Notes: a model not told the origin generated them from the letters alone. Positions 50,955-61,349 are shown, counted from the first letter of the stretch. The stretch is DNA of 64,000 nucleotides from HXMU1420-13 sp024742815 (GCA_024742815.1 JANSXX010000009.1:84709-148708), one strand, 5' to 3'. A program made the numbers and translations.

Positions 50955-52730
50955 TTATTCAAATTGGATGTCATCCAGATAAAAAGTTACAGGTAATCCG
51001 GGGCTTGTGAGTCTCCACCAGAAAGGTGTTTTGATTTGAGATAAATCTTCACCCCTCAAATTGATTGAATATTGTTTCCATTCTTTAGAAAGTTTTACTT
51101 CGCTCAACTCTTTCATCACTGTATCATTGTAAGGCACATCATCAGCTAATATTCCAATTCCAAAACTCACTTTTTCGCCACCTTTTTTACCTCGTGCCCA
51201 GAAAGTTAGTTTTTCCGCTCCGTTTAGATTAAAACCGCCCGGTAATTGTCCCCAATCGTTTAAAGGGTGTTGCCAGGCAACCCCGGCCCAACCATCAAAT
51301 CCCAGATATTTTACTTCGAGTGATTGTTTTCCACTTTGTGGGTCTGTGGTCGAATTCAGATTCATCTCAATTTTTTCGGTATTTCCCATCCAGCCGGAAT
51401 TAAACCAAGGTTGTGGTGCATCATCCGCATAAACAGCGAGTGGGAGAGCCAATTGAACAGGATTAGTTTTGCCTGTTGTTTTTACCGGAATATTTGCCAC
51501 CGCAGCTGCGCCATCAGGGTCAAATATCTTAGCATAGATACGATATACACCCTCTGTTGGTGCTTTTAGTGTCGCGCTCTCATTATTTGATTCAATAATG
51601 ATTCCATCCAATTCAAATGGAGTTTGCTGTGCATCTCCACCGGTAAAGTATTCACTTGCTTCACCACGAACTATCCAATCAACTCGTAGTTCTTTTCCTT
51701 CTGGGTCGTATGCATTCAATTGTATGTCAAAAAGATCGCCGGCCTCTAGTTGGTTTGTGCCTTGTAATTCAAAACTTTCAATTACCGGAGAAAGATTTTC
51801 AGGTGGACTACCAGACCAAATTTCAGCCATGGCATCAACCGCAGCTAATTTTTCTCCACTTGGTAAAAACATACCAAACCAGGTGGCTGTTGCTTCCATT
51901 TTTGATCCCCAGGTAAACGCTAAACCGCCAAGACATAAATCCGGATGATCAAGGCACCCTTGCTGATATGCTTCCCGATAAACCATTGCTTTTTGCGTGC
52001 TGGTTAATTCAATCGGAGCCCCGAAAGAAGTTGTGCCTGTTTCCCAAGTACCGGGTGGACCAAATTCGGTTATAATGATAGGCTTGGTTCCACCTGCAAC
52101 TTTATAACGATCAATCATGGAAGGTAAACCACCATAAGTATTTACACCATGGATGTCTATGTGAGTAGTAATTTCATGAACAGCTTGTACACGAGCGCCA
52201 CCAATTTCAGCAGTAACCGTCATAATAGGGTGATTGGGATCAAGTTCTTTAACCATACTCGCGAGTTCTTGAATATGATTCCATATTTTGGGATTGCCTC
52301 CATCATCAAAGCCCTCCATTTCGTTGCCAAGTGCCCACATTAATACTGCTGGGTGATCTTTAAATCGCAACACATCACGTCTAACTTGTTCGCGTTGATC
52401 GTTAAGCATTTCCTCATCATCATAATCAAAACCGTGGCGTTCGTGTCCCAACCAATGGCCAAGAATTACCGCAAGTCCATACGAATGAGCTTCATCAAGT
52501 AATTCTGCGGTATCCTCACCAATTCCCCACGTTCTGATAGTATTACCCCCATATTGGGCGAGCAACTCGAGAGAACCACCTCCACCGGCACCTTGTATAA
52601 AATAAGGTTCACCGTTTCGTAATAATTGCCAACTGCCATCAGAATTTTGTGTCATTTGAACCGGAATAGACTGTGCGACTACGGTAGAAGAAAGCGCAAA
52701 AAAAGATAAGAGGATGAGTAGTTTTTTCAT
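50955..52730 (-). CDS. Exported GH2/GH5-like glycoside hydrolase
   Basis: A 591-residue protein with a signal peptide (ending STVVAQ). Residues of about 25-300 are a TIM barrel with the clan GH-A acid/base Glu in MWALGNEMEGF and a likely nucleophile in PIIITEFGPPG. Residues of about 320-430 are an immunoglobulin-like domain and residues of about 440-591 a carbohydrate-binding jelly roll (SLEVKYLGFDGWAGVAW, KLTFWARGKKGG). This suits a periplasmic or surface beta-glycan hydrolase, such as a laminarinase-like enzyme. No PUL genes (SusC/SusD) lie nearby. Confidence 0.88.
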   Translation of the reverse strand: MKKLLILLSFFALSSTVVAQSIPVQMTQNSDGSWQLLRNGEPYFIQGAGGGGSLELLAQYGGNTIRTWGIGEDTAELLDEAHSYGLAVILGHWLGHERHGFDYDDEEMLNDQREQVRRDVLRFKDHPAVLMWALGNEMEGFDDGGNPKIWNHIQELASMVKELDPNHPIMTVTAEIGGARVQAVHEITTHIDIHGVNTYGGLPSMIDRYKVAGGTKPIIITEFGPPGTWETGTTSFGAPIELTSTQKAMVYREAYQQGCLDHPDLCLGGLAFTWGSKMEATATWFGMFLPSGEKLAAVDAMAEIWSGSPPENLSPVIESFELQGTNQLEAGDLFDIQLNAYDPEGKELRVDWIVRGEASEYFTGGDAQQTPFELDGIIIESNNESATLKAPTEGVYRIYAKIFDPDGAAAVANIPVKTTGKTNPVQLALPLAVYADDAPQPWFNSGWMGNTEKIEMNLNSTTDPQSGKQSLEVKYLGFDGWAGVAWQHPLNDWGQLPGGFNLNGAEKLTFWARGKKGGEKVSFGIGILADDVPYNDTVMKELSEVKLSKEWKQYSINLRGEDLSQIKTPFWWRLTSPGLPVTFYLDDIQFE

Positions 52731-52888
52731 GAGCGATAAATTGATGAGTAGCTATTAAACTAGCAGAATAATTTGTTAAAAATCTTTAGAGAGAAAACTA
52801 TCCATTAGATAATCAATAACAATCAACGTATTTCAATCCTGAAATAAAAAAACCGTATCTTTTAAAGCTAATCAAGAGGTATACAACC

Positions 52889-54019
52889 ATGAGTAAAAAA
52901 GGCAGAGTATTGGTTGCAATGAGTGGCGGTGTTGATTCGTCGGTTGCAGCGGTTATGCTACACGAACAAGGTTATGAGGTGATTGGAATCACCATGAAGA
53001 CTTGGGATTACCACCGAAGTGGAGGTAATAATGGAAAAGAAACAGGTTGCTGCACCGTAGAAAGTATGAATGATGCGCGACACATTGCTGTGAATTTGGG
53101 TTTTAAGCATTTTATTGTAGACATCCGCGAAGAATTTGGCGATTGGGTAATCGATCGGTTTGTGGATGATTATTTAGGTGGAAGAACCCCAAATCCCTGC
53201 GTGCTTTGTAATACACACATTAAATGGGCAGCGCTGCTAAAACGTGCCGATGCTTTAGGTTGTGACTTTATCTCAACCGGACATTATGCCAGAGTTCGGG
53301 AAGAAAACAATCGCTTTGTGATTTCACGAGGTTTGGATCCGCGCAAAGATCAGTCGTATGCACTTTGGGGAGTAGCTCAAGAGCATCTTGCACGCACTAT
53401 TTTTCCATTAGGTGGATATTCAAAAACAGAAATTCGCCAGATCGCTGAAGACCACGGCCTGCTCAATGTTGCCAATAAGCCGGACTCGTACGAAATCTGT
53501 TTTGTCCCTGATGACGATTATCGTCGATTCCTTAAAGACAAAAAACCAGAAGCCATTGAACAGTTAAAAGGTGGAAAGTTTGTTGATCAGGATGGAAACA
53601 TTTTAGGAGAACACGAAGGCTATCCTTTTTACACCATTGGCCAACGACGTGGTTTAAATCTCCCAATGGGTCGACCTGTTTATGTTACGCATATCAATCC
53701 ATTTACGAATACCATCACTATTGGTGATAAAGAAGATTTGATCAGCTCTACATTGATCGCAAGAGAATTAAATCTGATTAAATACGATCGAATTCCTGAT
53801 GGTGGAATGGATATTATTGGTGCAATTCGCTACAACGATGAAGGCGCACACGGTACCATCACTCAAACCGCTGATGATGAAGTCAAAGTCCATTTCCCGG
53901 CTGGTCGTGAAGCCATAACTCCGGGTCAAGCCGTTGTTTGTTACGAAGGAAATGACGTAGTAGCCGGAGGATGGATTAAGAAAGTTAGCGTTGGCTTCGA
54001 AGATTTAGTTTCCGCTTAA
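52889..54019 (+). CDS. mnmA: tRNA-specific 2-thiouridylase
   Basis: A 376-residue enzyme that makes 2-thiouridine at position 34 of tRNA for Lys, Glu and Gln. The PP-loop is AMSGGVDSSVAA, the first catalytic Cys is in RTPNPCVLCNTHIKW and the second in DSYEICFVPDDDY, as required for persulfide transfer. Full family length. A TATCTTTT at 52856-52863 could be part of its promoter. Confidence 0.97.
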   Translation: MSKKGRVLVAMSGGVDSSVAAVMLHEQGYEVIGITMKTWDYHRSGGNNGKETGCCTVESMNDARHIAVNLGFKHFIVDIREEFGDWVIDRFVDDYLGGRTPNPCVLCNTHIKWAALLKRADALGCDFISTGHYARVREENNRFVISRGLDPRKDQSYALWGVAQEHLARTIFPLGGYSKTEIRQIAEDHGLLNVANKPDSYEICFVPDDDYRRFLKDKKPEAIEQLKGGKFVDQDGNILGEHEGYPFYTIGQRRGLNLPMGRPVYVTHINPFTNTITIGDKEDLISSTLIARELNLIKYDRIPDGGMDIIGAIRYNDEGAHGTITQTADDEVKVHFPAGREAITPGQAVVCYEGNDVVAGGWIKKVSVGFEDLVSA

Positions 54020-54086
54020 TACGAAACAACTTTATCCCAGCGTTCGTTAAAGCGACTGTTTTCTAATTAACTCAAACACAGACTTT

Positions 54087-54839
54087 ATGAAAGTTCGTAA
54101 TTACTTAATGAGCATGGCGATTTTTGCAATGTTCAGTTTCTCTCACACAGTACATGCTCAGTTTGAAGGGCAAATCAGCATGACCATCTATAATCAGGAA
54201 AATGGAGACATCACTGAAGAAAATGTGGTGAATTTATACATAACTCAGGAGCGTATACTTATCAAAGGAGAGGATAAGATCAATATCTCTGATGGCATGA
54301 TGGAAGCAAGCGGAATACTAATTCGCAGCGATATGCGCGATTTTGTAATTATGATGGGAGAGAAAGAAGCCCTGAGATTTACGAAGGAAGAATTAGAAGG
54401 CATGTTTTCTATGATAAACATGATGAGTGGCGGCGAAATGGATAAAAGCGACTCTGATATGAACTATACCTACACCAACGAAGTGAGAACTATTGAAGGG
54501 TTGCAAGCCACAGAATTACGTGTGTACGGGAAAGAGCAAAAGAATTATCTATCTATCTGGTTAACAAACGATTTAGATATCGATTGGGGGATGCTTTCAG
54601 AGCCATGGAAAAATGTACCCGGTTCTATGTCGGGGCAGGTTAATCAGATGACTCAGGAGTTTAAGTCTAGAAATTTCCCATTGTTGATTGAAGTAACAGA
54701 AAAAGGAGAGACATCAACTATATTCGAAGTCACCAAGGTAAAAAAATCACGCATTGCCAAAGATATGGTAGAAATGCCTGCCGGACTTCAACTGGTGAGC
54801 CTTCAAGAAATGATCATGAAAGCGATGATGAGCAACTAA
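54087..54839 (+). CDS. DUF4412 domain protein
   Basis: A 250-residue exported protein (signal peptide to about residue 25, HTVHAQ). The body EGQISMTIYNQ then ILIRSDMRDFVIMMG fits the DUF4412/LolA-like fold family seen in Bacteroidota; function unknown. It lies 67 bases after mnmA. Confidence 0.82.
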   Translation: MKVRNYLMSMAIFAMFSFSHTVHAQFEGQISMTIYNQENGDITEENVVNLYITQERILIKGEDKINISDGMMEASGILIRSDMRDFVIMMGEKEALRFTKEELEGMFSMINMMSGGEMDKSDSDMNYTYTNEVRTIEGLQATELRVYGKEQKNYLSIWLTNDLDIDWGMLSEPWKNVPGSMSGQVNQMTQEFKSRNFPLLIEVTEKGETSTIFEVTKVKKSRIAKDMVEMPAGLQLVSLQEMIMKAMMSN

Positions 54840-54872
54840 TTTATTCATCAATAATAAGATTCTGTAAATAAG

Positions 54873-54904
54873 AAAAGCGACTCCGAACTAACGGAGTCGC
54901 TTTT
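54873..54904. terminator. Bidirectional terminator
   Basis: AAAAGCGACTCCG (54873-54885) is the exact reverse complement of CGGAGTCGCTTTT (54892-54904) across a 6-base loop. It serves the DUF4412 gene on plus and the CHRD gene on minus. Confidence 0.92.
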
Positions 54905-54924
54905 GTTTTATCTGGGAGTGACAA

Positions 54925-57189
54925 CTATTTAATTAGTGTCATTCTCTTGGTGATAGTATTTGTACCGGAGGTTAATCGGTAAATGTAAACACCCGATGCA
55001 AGTGCGCTTGCATCAAACTGTACGGTATGAGAACCAGCTGAAAAACGCTCATTTGCGATTGTAGCTACTTCCTGACCAATTAGATTATACACCTTGATCG
55101 TTGCGTTACCTGCTTCAGCTAAACTGAATGCAATATTTGTAGAAGGGTTGAACGGATTAGGATAATTCTGTTCTAGTTCAAAAGATTCTACAGCACCTAA
55201 TGGTTCTTCTTGATTAGAAACTACTTGTCCACGTTCTAAATTTGCAGATCTAGGTTCACTCGCTGTTTGATCGCTTCCATCGCTAACCAATACACGGTGA
55301 TAAACTTTCGCAGTAGCTCCAATATCTACTCCTAATTCGGCAAGAATTCCATCTAATGTGGCGAAATCTGCCATGAATGATGTTTCAGCTCCAACATTTG
55401 CGTTTACTATGATATTAGTAAAGGCTGAATCGGTAGCTAATTGCCAAATATAAGCAATGTCATTTTCGTCGTTAGCTTCTGTCCACGTTGCTTCAAACAT
55501 TGTAGTTCCGCTACCAGTAATTGATAGCATCGCACCTTCTTCCGGTGATGTTATTTCCGAAGAATCAGGAAACATATTATCGCCAAATAAAAGCTGACCA
55601 CGTAGTTCACCAGACGCAAATGCAGTTGAGTGAATATTCGCGTACAACTGCTCATTGTAAAGGGCAGTCATCTGCTCAGTTGTTAATTCAATTGTATTCA
55701 TGGCAGCGGTGTAAGTACCTGCTGTATCCATGTCAACGGTAGTATTAATAAGTACGGAAACATCGCCATTGGCATCAACTGAGCCATTATGTAAATGTGC
55801 TCCACCAGCTATTCCGGTATCAATTGCACCGCTTAATCCGGTGTATCCACCAACTACTGTAGCTACATTACCATTTACCTCAACATTCAATTTACCCATT
55901 GCATTAGTTACAATCGGTTGTACTTCGTTTACACCAGAAAGGGTAGTTTTGAAGTAAGCTGTTGCTTCGGCTAATAATTGTCCTCTCAATTCTCCTGCAC
56001 CATTTTCTTTGGTATGGATATTCAGATAATAATTACGAGCCATTAACTCGGTTTTTTGCTCTGCAGTAAGTTCAAAAGCATTTTCTGATGCTAAATATGA
56101 ACCTGATCTTAAATCAGCGGAAACATCTGCAGTTAACACAAAGTCAACACCACCGTTTGTACCGGCATGTGCATTATGTAAGTGAGATCCACCAGCTACG
56201 TTGGCATCAAAATCTGAATTCAGATTTGCAAATGAACCGGATAGGAAAAGTGAATCGCCTTGAATTTCTGCTAAAACAGCACCTGAAGCTTCAGTTTTAA
56301 CACTTGGTACTTCGGCACTTCCTGATAAGGTTGCATAAAATGCAGCGGTTACCGGAGGCGTTACTTGTCCACGCAATTCACCACTACCATATGCTTTTGT
56401 ATGAATGTTTACATACATCATTCGATTCATTAGCGCAGTTTTCTGCTCTGCAGTAAGCTCGAATCGATTATTTTCAGGAGAATAAGTACCTGAAAGCTTG
56501 TCTTCTGATAAAGTTGCGTTCAAAGAAATCATTACGCTTCCGTTAGCACCTGCTTCGCCCATATGAAGGTGAGATCCTCCTGCAATTTCGGCATCAAATT
56601 CACCGGAAAGATTCGTAAATGAACCTGACGCGATTAAAGTGTCTCCTTTAAGTTGAAACACCATGCCACCATATGCCATGGTTTTAGCAGCCGGCATTTC
56701 ATAAGCACCGGATAAGTTAGTTCGGAAATAAGCATCTGCGCTTTGTACTAATTGCCCGCGTAATTCACCGCTTGCAAAAGTTGCACTGTGCACATTGATA
56801 TACATTCCCTGCTTTTCAAGCATTGCTTGTTGTTCGGCTGTAAGCTCGAATGTATTACTAGCAGCTACAAAAGTACCGCTTTTGTTATCTGCATTAATGG
56901 TTGGAGTTAATGCTACTACAACGCCACCATTTTGGCCGGCCATACCCGAGTGGATATGAGCTGCAGCATAATCGCCGCTTAAATTTTCGAAGCTACCTTC
57001 TACTACAAGCTGGCTGCCATTTAAGGTTGCGGTAACATTACCGCTGGCAGAGGTTACAATGGAAGGCACTTCACTGCTTCCGCTAAGGTGTGCTGTAAAT
57101 TCAGTTTGAGCTTGTGCATAGGATGTCATTCCTACTAACATCAAGCCTAAAACTGTACAAATAGATAGTATCTGTTTTATCATTTTCAT
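54925..57189 (-). CDS. Secreted protein with four CHRD domains and T9SS sorting domain
   Basis: A 754-residue exported protein. After the signal peptide (to about residue 28, SYAQAQ) come four CHRD repeats of about 125 residues starting near 29, 152, 287 and 410, each with a HLHMGEAGANG-like segment and SGELRGQ. A fibronectin-like region (about 545-645) precedes a type IX sorting domain (FELEQNYPNPFNP to RMTLIK). Likely secreted to or held at the cell surface. The neighbouring ECF sigma/anti-sigma pair and this gene share an orientation, so it may be one of the sigma targets. Confidence 0.92.
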   Translation of the reverse strand: MKMIKQILSICTVLGLMLVGMTSYAQAQTEFTAHLSGSSEVPSIVTSASGNVTATLNGSQLVVEGSFENLSGDYAAAHIHSGMAGQNGGVVVALTPTINADNKSGTFVAASNTFELTAEQQAMLEKQGMYINVHSATFASGELRGQLVQSADAYFRTNLSGAYEMPAAKTMAYGGMVFQLKGDTLIASGSFTNLSGEFDAEIAGGSHLHMGEAGANGSVMISLNATLSEDKLSGTYSPENNRFELTAEQKTALMNRMMYVNIHTKAYGSGELRGQVTPPVTAAFYATLSGSAEVPSVKTEASGAVLAEIQGDSLFLSGSFANLNSDFDANVAGGSHLHNAHAGTNGGVDFVLTADVSADLRSGSYLASENAFELTAEQKTELMARNYYLNIHTKENGAGELRGQLLAEATAYFKTTLSGVNEVQPIVTNAMGKLNVEVNGNVATVVGGYTGLSGAIDTGIAGGAHLHNGSVDANGDVSVLINTTVDMDTAGTYTAAMNTIELTTEQMTALYNEQLYANIHSTAFASGELRGQLLFGDNMFPDSSEITSPEEGAMLSITGSGTTMFEATWTEANDENDIAYIWQLATDSAFTNIIVNANVGAETSFMADFATLDGILAELGVDIGATAKVYHRVLVSDGSDQTASEPRSANLERGQVVSNQEEPLGAVESFELEQNYPNPFNPSTNIAFSLAEAGNATIKVYNLIGQEVATIANERFSAGSHTVQFDASALASGVYIYRLTSGTNTITKRMTLIK

Positions 57190-57291
57190 AAGTGTTAGTT
57201 TTATTTATAATTAAAACCCAATTGGGGTAGAACTGTGAATGAATACGCAGTCTCTTGATGATTGGATTGGTTTTGAATCATCCACAAAAAG

Positions 57292-57321
57292 AAAAAGGCA
57301 CAAATCGTTCGATAGGTGCCT
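57292..57321 (-). terminator. Terminator of the sigma/anti-sigma operon (minus strand)
   Basis: AGGCAC (57296-57301) pairs with GTGCCT (57316-57321); on the minus strand the stem is followed by a U-rich run. It lies 54 bases after the anti-sigma stop codon. Confidence 0.7.
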
Positions 57322-57374
57322 ATTAGATAGATACTTATGAAATAGGAAATTGTTCCTGAGTACTTTAAAAGCAT

Positions 57375-58169
57375 TTAGTTCATGGCGCCCAACATGAAAA
57401 TGTCTCCGGTTGGTTGTTGAGAGCCTCCACTTGGTTCAAGCGAAACTGCAAAAGCACCTTCGTTCGCTTCATTAGAAAGATTCTCGATGGTAAAGAAATC
57501 ATCTCGCTCTGAGTCTCGAACGGCAAATACACCGGCACTAATAGGTTGATTATCTAAAATAAACCAAAGCTGGTAATCGCGAGTTGTGGGTATTTCCGGA
57601 AGATTTGCTACCTGGAGCAGTGCACGGCCGTTATTCTTATCCCAAACTACTTTTCCATATCCCTCCGGATTAACATCTAATCCATCCATTAGGATTAAGT
57701 CGACATCCCGTGCTTCCAGTATTGTTAACAGCGCCTCTTTACGTTCAACTTCCGTTTCCAATAGCTGAATTTTAATCGCCTGATCATTTATGACCTGACT
57801 TCTCATTTCAATATCGGAGTTCAAACGAAGACTGTAGAAAAATAAGCCCATCGTAGTTAAAAGAAGAATAAACGAAGCCGCTATACTGAATCTGGAAACC
57901 GGAATATTAAAAATCGTGGCTTGTTGTTTACGCTCTACCGATGCCCACGCCATAGCCATAAGTTCATCTCGAACTAATTGACTTGGTTTTTCGGGATTTG
58001 CACCAAGTGCAAGCTCAGCTGCAATTGCTTTCATTTCATTATGCAACAAAAGTTGAGTTTCGGTAGCATTCGCCAAAAGTTCTGCAAATTCTTGTTCTTC
58101 CTTTGCAGAAAGTGCACCTAACACAGAGGCTGCACAGTATTCTTCAAATTTGTTGTCTATATCACTCAT
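57375..58169 (-). CDS. RskA-type anti-sigma factor
   Basis: A 264-residue anti-sigma factor. The N-terminus (FEEYCAASVLGALSAKEEQEFAEL) is the zinc-finger-less anti-sigma domain of the RskA family; one membrane segment lies near residues 90-110 (FSIAASFILLLTTMGLFFYSL), and the C-terminal periplasmic part matches the RskA domain (GYGKVVWDKNNGRALLQVANLP, GGSQQPTGDIFMLG). Its start overlaps the sigma gene stop (TAATG), so it is made together with the sigma factor it holds. Confidence 0.93.
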   Translation of the reverse strand: MSDIDNKFEEYCAASVLGALSAKEEQEFAELLANATETQLLLHNEMKAIAAELALGANPEKPSQLVRDELMAMAWASVERKQQATIFNIPVSRFSIAASFILLLTTMGLFFYSLRLNSDIEMRSQVINDQAIKIQLLETEVERKEALLTILEARDVDLILMDGLDVNPEGYGKVVWDKNNGRALLQVANLPEIPTTRDYQLWFILDNQPISAGVFAVRDSERDDFFTIENLSNEANEGAFAVSLEPSGGSQQPTGDIFMLGAMN

Positions 58170-58783
58170 TACACCGCCTCATCTGCCAATAGTGTTCGTA
58201 ATTTAATCATCGCGTCTCTCATTCTTGTTTTAATAGTGCCTAGTGGAACATCAAATTCTTCTGAAATCTCCGACTGAGTTTTACCTTCGAAATAGGCAAC
58301 TTCAATCACTTCGCGTTGTTTGTCTGATAACTGTTCCATGGCTTGTTTCACCAATTTTGCACGTTCATTTAATATGGTATCCTCAAGTGGATTGTTTTCG
58401 GATGAATACAAAGTTACATGTACGTCATCGTCATCCAGACTTGAGCTCTGTTTCTTTTGTTCTTTATAAACTTTCGATCGTAAGCGATCGATAGCTTTAT
58501 TTCTTGTGATGGTACAAATCCAGGTATATGCACTACCTGATGCTGCATCGAACTGATCTGCTTTTTCCCAAATTTGAGTAAACACCTCCTGAAGTAAATC
58601 TTCAGCTTCGGTTCTCTTTTTTAGGATGGAAAGCAGCAAACCAAACAACAACCGATTGTAATGGTCATACAATTCACCTAATGCCTGTGGTTCTTTGGCA
58701 ACAATCCGGCGCAAAAATGCGCGATCACGTTTATCATTTTTGACCAGGAATTCGCCGGCCAGACTTATAAAAAAATAGAGCAT
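58169..58783 (-). CDS. ECF RNA polymerase sigma factor
   Basis: A 204-residue ECF sigma factor. Region 2 reads LLQEVFTQIWEKADQFDAASGSAYTWICTITRNKAIDRLRSK in family order, region 4 DKQREVIEVAYFEGKTQSEISEEFDVPLGTIKTRMRDAM. It is coupled to the RskA-like anti-sigma factor. The first 14 residues look unlike a usual start; a GTG further in is possible, but the ATG at 58783 was kept. Confidence 0.93.
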   Translation of the reverse strand: MLYFFISLAGEFLVKNDKRDRAFLRRIVAKEPQALGELYDHYNRLLFGLLLSILKKRTEAEDLLQEVFTQIWEKADQFDAASGSAYTWICTITRNKAIDRLRSKVYKEQKKQSSSLDDDDVHVTLYSSENNPLEDTILNERAKLVKQAMEQLSDKQREVIEVAYFEGKTQSEISEEFDVPLGTIKTRMRDAMIKLRTLLADEAV

Positions 58784-58818
58784 ATATGGCTATTTGCTAA
58801 TGAGTACGAAGTTATTCG

Positions 58819-60861
58819 TTAGTTGGATTGTTTTCGATGCGACAATAATGCAACCAAATCATCTAAATTGCTAACCGGAGCTTCACAACTATAGTTTTTG
58901 CACAGGTATATTGCCGTTTTATTATCAATGCTTGAATACAACTTAGTAAATGGAGCGATATTCTGAATCGCAGAATCCTCTGATTTCCAAAGCGTAATCA
59001 TAGAAGGTAAAAATGTAGTGTTTAGGAAATCTTTTATTTCAGAATTATTACCATTTCCTTCAACTACCACAATTTCTCCGGGTTGATGCATCTGAAACTG
59101 TAAAGCCATCATGCCCATGGTTATGCTTGAACCCGACCTTATCAATTCACTTGAAAATAATTTTCCTAATTGACCGGTTTTATTCAACCAATCTTCATTT
59201 TCAGTGATTCGACTCAATTTAAGTAGCAGATACAAACCCATAGAATTGGAGGATGGAATGGCCCCATCATAAATCTGCTTTTGCAAGCCTAGAGCTTGAT
59301 CAGTTCTGTCTTTAGTGAGGTAAAAGCCGCCAAGCTCTTCATCCCAACAATGCTCAACAGCTTGATCAAGTAGATCTACAGATTTTTCTAAATACTCCAG
59401 TTCAAATGTTGCGTTGTATAATTCCAATGCAGCCCAAGCTAAGTAAAGATAATCGTCAGCGAATGCGTTTATATCAGCTTCATCTTCACGAAACCGATGC
59501 AATAATTGTCCTTTATGAATTAGCTGGTTTTGAATAAAATCCCAAGAGCTTTTCGCAGCATTTAGGTAATCAGAATTTTTGAACACTGCTCCAGCTTTAG
59601 CAAAAGCGGCAATCATCATGGCGTTCCAGTCGGTTAGAACCTTGTCGTCAAGTAATGGACGCACACGCTGTTCTCTTTCTCTGAATAATCCGGCTCTACA
59701 TTTATCCCACTTTTCCTCTTGTTCAGCATTAAGCGGCGTGGTTAGATGAAGAATATTAGCCCCATTTTTTTGTTTGGTGGCTTCATCTTTAAAGTTTCCT
59801 TCTTCTTCAACATTGAAGTGTGACGCGATGAAATCATAATCTTTTAGAAAAAATTCTTTTAATTCATCAGCGCTCCACACGTAAAACTTTCCTTCTTCGC
59901 CTTCACTATCGGCATCTTCTGCTGAATAAAACCCGCCATCAGGATGTGTAAGTTCTCTTAGAACATAGGTCGCAATTTCATCTACCGTTTGTTTAAAAAG
60001 TGGTTCTTGGGTGAGTTGCCAAGCTTCAGTGTAGGCCATCATCAATAAAGCCTGATCGTAGAGCATTTTTTCAAAATGAGGGAGTAACCATTCGGCATCT
60101 GTACTGTACCGATGAAAACCAAACCCCACATGATCCCAAAGTCCACTTAATCGCATGGCAATCAGTGTTTCTGAAACCATATCTAAAAATCGTTGCTCTC
60201 CGGTGTGGTGATACTGCCGCAACAGAAACATAAGATTATGTGGAGATGGAAATTTTGGTGCCGAACCAAACCCACCATGAGATTTATCAAAACTTTGGGC
60301 TAGTTGTTCGGCGGCATAATCGATGGCTTCGGTACCGGGAAAGTGCCCGGGTTTAAATTCCTGCGTTTGCCCGAATCCTTTTTTGATTTGAGCAATTGCT
60401 TTTTGGATACGCTCGGGCTCATTATTCCACATTCCCATGATTCCGGGAATCAATTGTCGCATTCCAATCCTGCCAAAACGTGCTTCTTTAGGAATGTAAG
60501 TAGCAGCAAAAAAAGGTTCTTTGTCGGCATTCATCACAATAGAAAGTGGCCAACCTCCATGCCCATTTATCAGTTGGCACACTGTCATATAGGTTGCATC
60601 GATATCCGGTCGTTCTTCGCGGTCAACTTTTATGTTGATGAAAGCTTCGTTCATCAACTCTGCAATGGCATCATCTTCGAAACTTTCATGCTCCATTACA
60701 TGGCACCAATGGCAGGTTGCGTATCCAATCGAAAGAAAAATGGGTTTATTGTGAGCTTTTGCAGCTTCAAAAGCTTCATCTCCCCACGGATACCAATCAA
60801 CGGGATTGTTTTGATGTTGCAGTAAATACGGACTTTTAGCTTTGGCTAATCGGTTAGGCAC
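58819..60861 (-). CDS. DUF255 thioredoxin domain protein
   Basis: A 680-residue protein of the YyaL/SPATA20 family. The N-terminal thioredoxin-like domain has the CxxC in YATCHWCHVMEHESF, and the rest is a GlcNAc-epimerase/cellobiose-epimerase-like (alpha/alpha)6 barrel, for example GGFGSAPKFPSPHNL and SAEDADSEGEEGKFYVWS. Function is unproven. Starts 2 bases after mgsA ends, so it is cotranscribed with it. Confidence 0.93.
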   Translation of the reverse strand: MPNRLAKAKSPYLLQHQNNPVDWYPWGDEAFEAAKAHNKPIFLSIGYATCHWCHVMEHESFEDDAIAELMNEAFINIKVDREERPDIDATYMTVCQLINGHGGWPLSIVMNADKEPFFAATYIPKEARFGRIGMRQLIPGIMGMWNNEPERIQKAIAQIKKGFGQTQEFKPGHFPGTEAIDYAAEQLAQSFDKSHGGFGSAPKFPSPHNLMFLLRQYHHTGEQRFLDMVSETLIAMRLSGLWDHVGFGFHRYSTDAEWLLPHFEKMLYDQALLMMAYTEAWQLTQEPLFKQTVDEIATYVLRELTHPDGGFYSAEDADSEGEEGKFYVWSADELKEFFLKDYDFIASHFNVEEEGNFKDEATKQKNGANILHLTTPLNAEQEEKWDKCRAGLFREREQRVRPLLDDKVLTDWNAMMIAAFAKAGAVFKNSDYLNAAKSSWDFIQNQLIHKGQLLHRFREDEADINAFADDYLYLAWAALELYNATFELEYLEKSVDLLDQAVEHCWDEELGGFYLTKDRTDQALGLQKQIYDGAIPSSNSMGLYLLLKLSRITENEDWLNKTGQLGKLFSSELIRSGSSITMGMMALQFQMHQPGEIVVVEGNGNNSEIKDFLNTTFLPSMITLWKSEDSAIQNIAPFTKLYSSIDNKTAIYLCKNYSCEAPVSNLDDLVALLSHRKQSN

Positions 60862-60863
60862 AA

Positions 60864-61349
60864 TTATTCGATATCTTTTTTAAATCGTCGGCTATAATCT
60901 ACAATAAAGCGATCATACGGGGTTTCCATCAAGGGCGAGCTAATCAGGAAATCTGCGGAACTACGGTTACAGGCAATTGGAATGTTATATACCACACTTA
61001 TTCGGAGTAGTGCCTTAACGTCTACATCATGCGGTTGAGCTTGCAGCGGATCCCAGAAGAAAATCATGATATCAATTTCATTATCGATGATTGCGCTACC
61101 AATTTGTAAATCGCCACCTAGAGGACCACTTTTGAAGGTGAAAACGGATTGCCCCAACCGTTGAGCAGCTAATGATCCGGTAGTTCCGGTACCAAAAAGA
61201 TTATGTCCTGAAAGTTTTTCTTTATTGAATTCAGCCCAATCCAGTAAATCCATTTTTCGATGGTCGTGGGCAATTAATGCAATATTTTTTTTAGGTCGCA
61301 TCGGCAGCGTTGAATCTGCGATAGAAGGATGTTGTTTTTTTACTGACAT
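60864..61349 (-). CDS. mgsA: Methylglyoxal synthase
   Basis: A 161-residue enzyme that converts dihydroxyacetone phosphate to methylglyoxal and phosphate when phosphate is short. Signatures are IALIAHDHRK, FGTGTTGSLAA, the catalytic Asp in SGPLGGDLQIG and DPLQAQPHDVDVKALLR. The start carries 16 extra residues before a second Met; the first is kept. Confidence 0.95.
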   Translation of the reverse strand: MSVKKQHPSIADSTLPMRPKKNIALIAHDHRKMDLLDWAEFNKEKLSGHNLFGTGTTGSLAAQRLGQSVFTFKSGPLGGDLQIGSAIIDNEIDIMIFFWDPLQAQPHDVDVKALLRISVVYNIPIACNRSSADFLISSPLMETPYDRFIVDYSRRFKKDIE

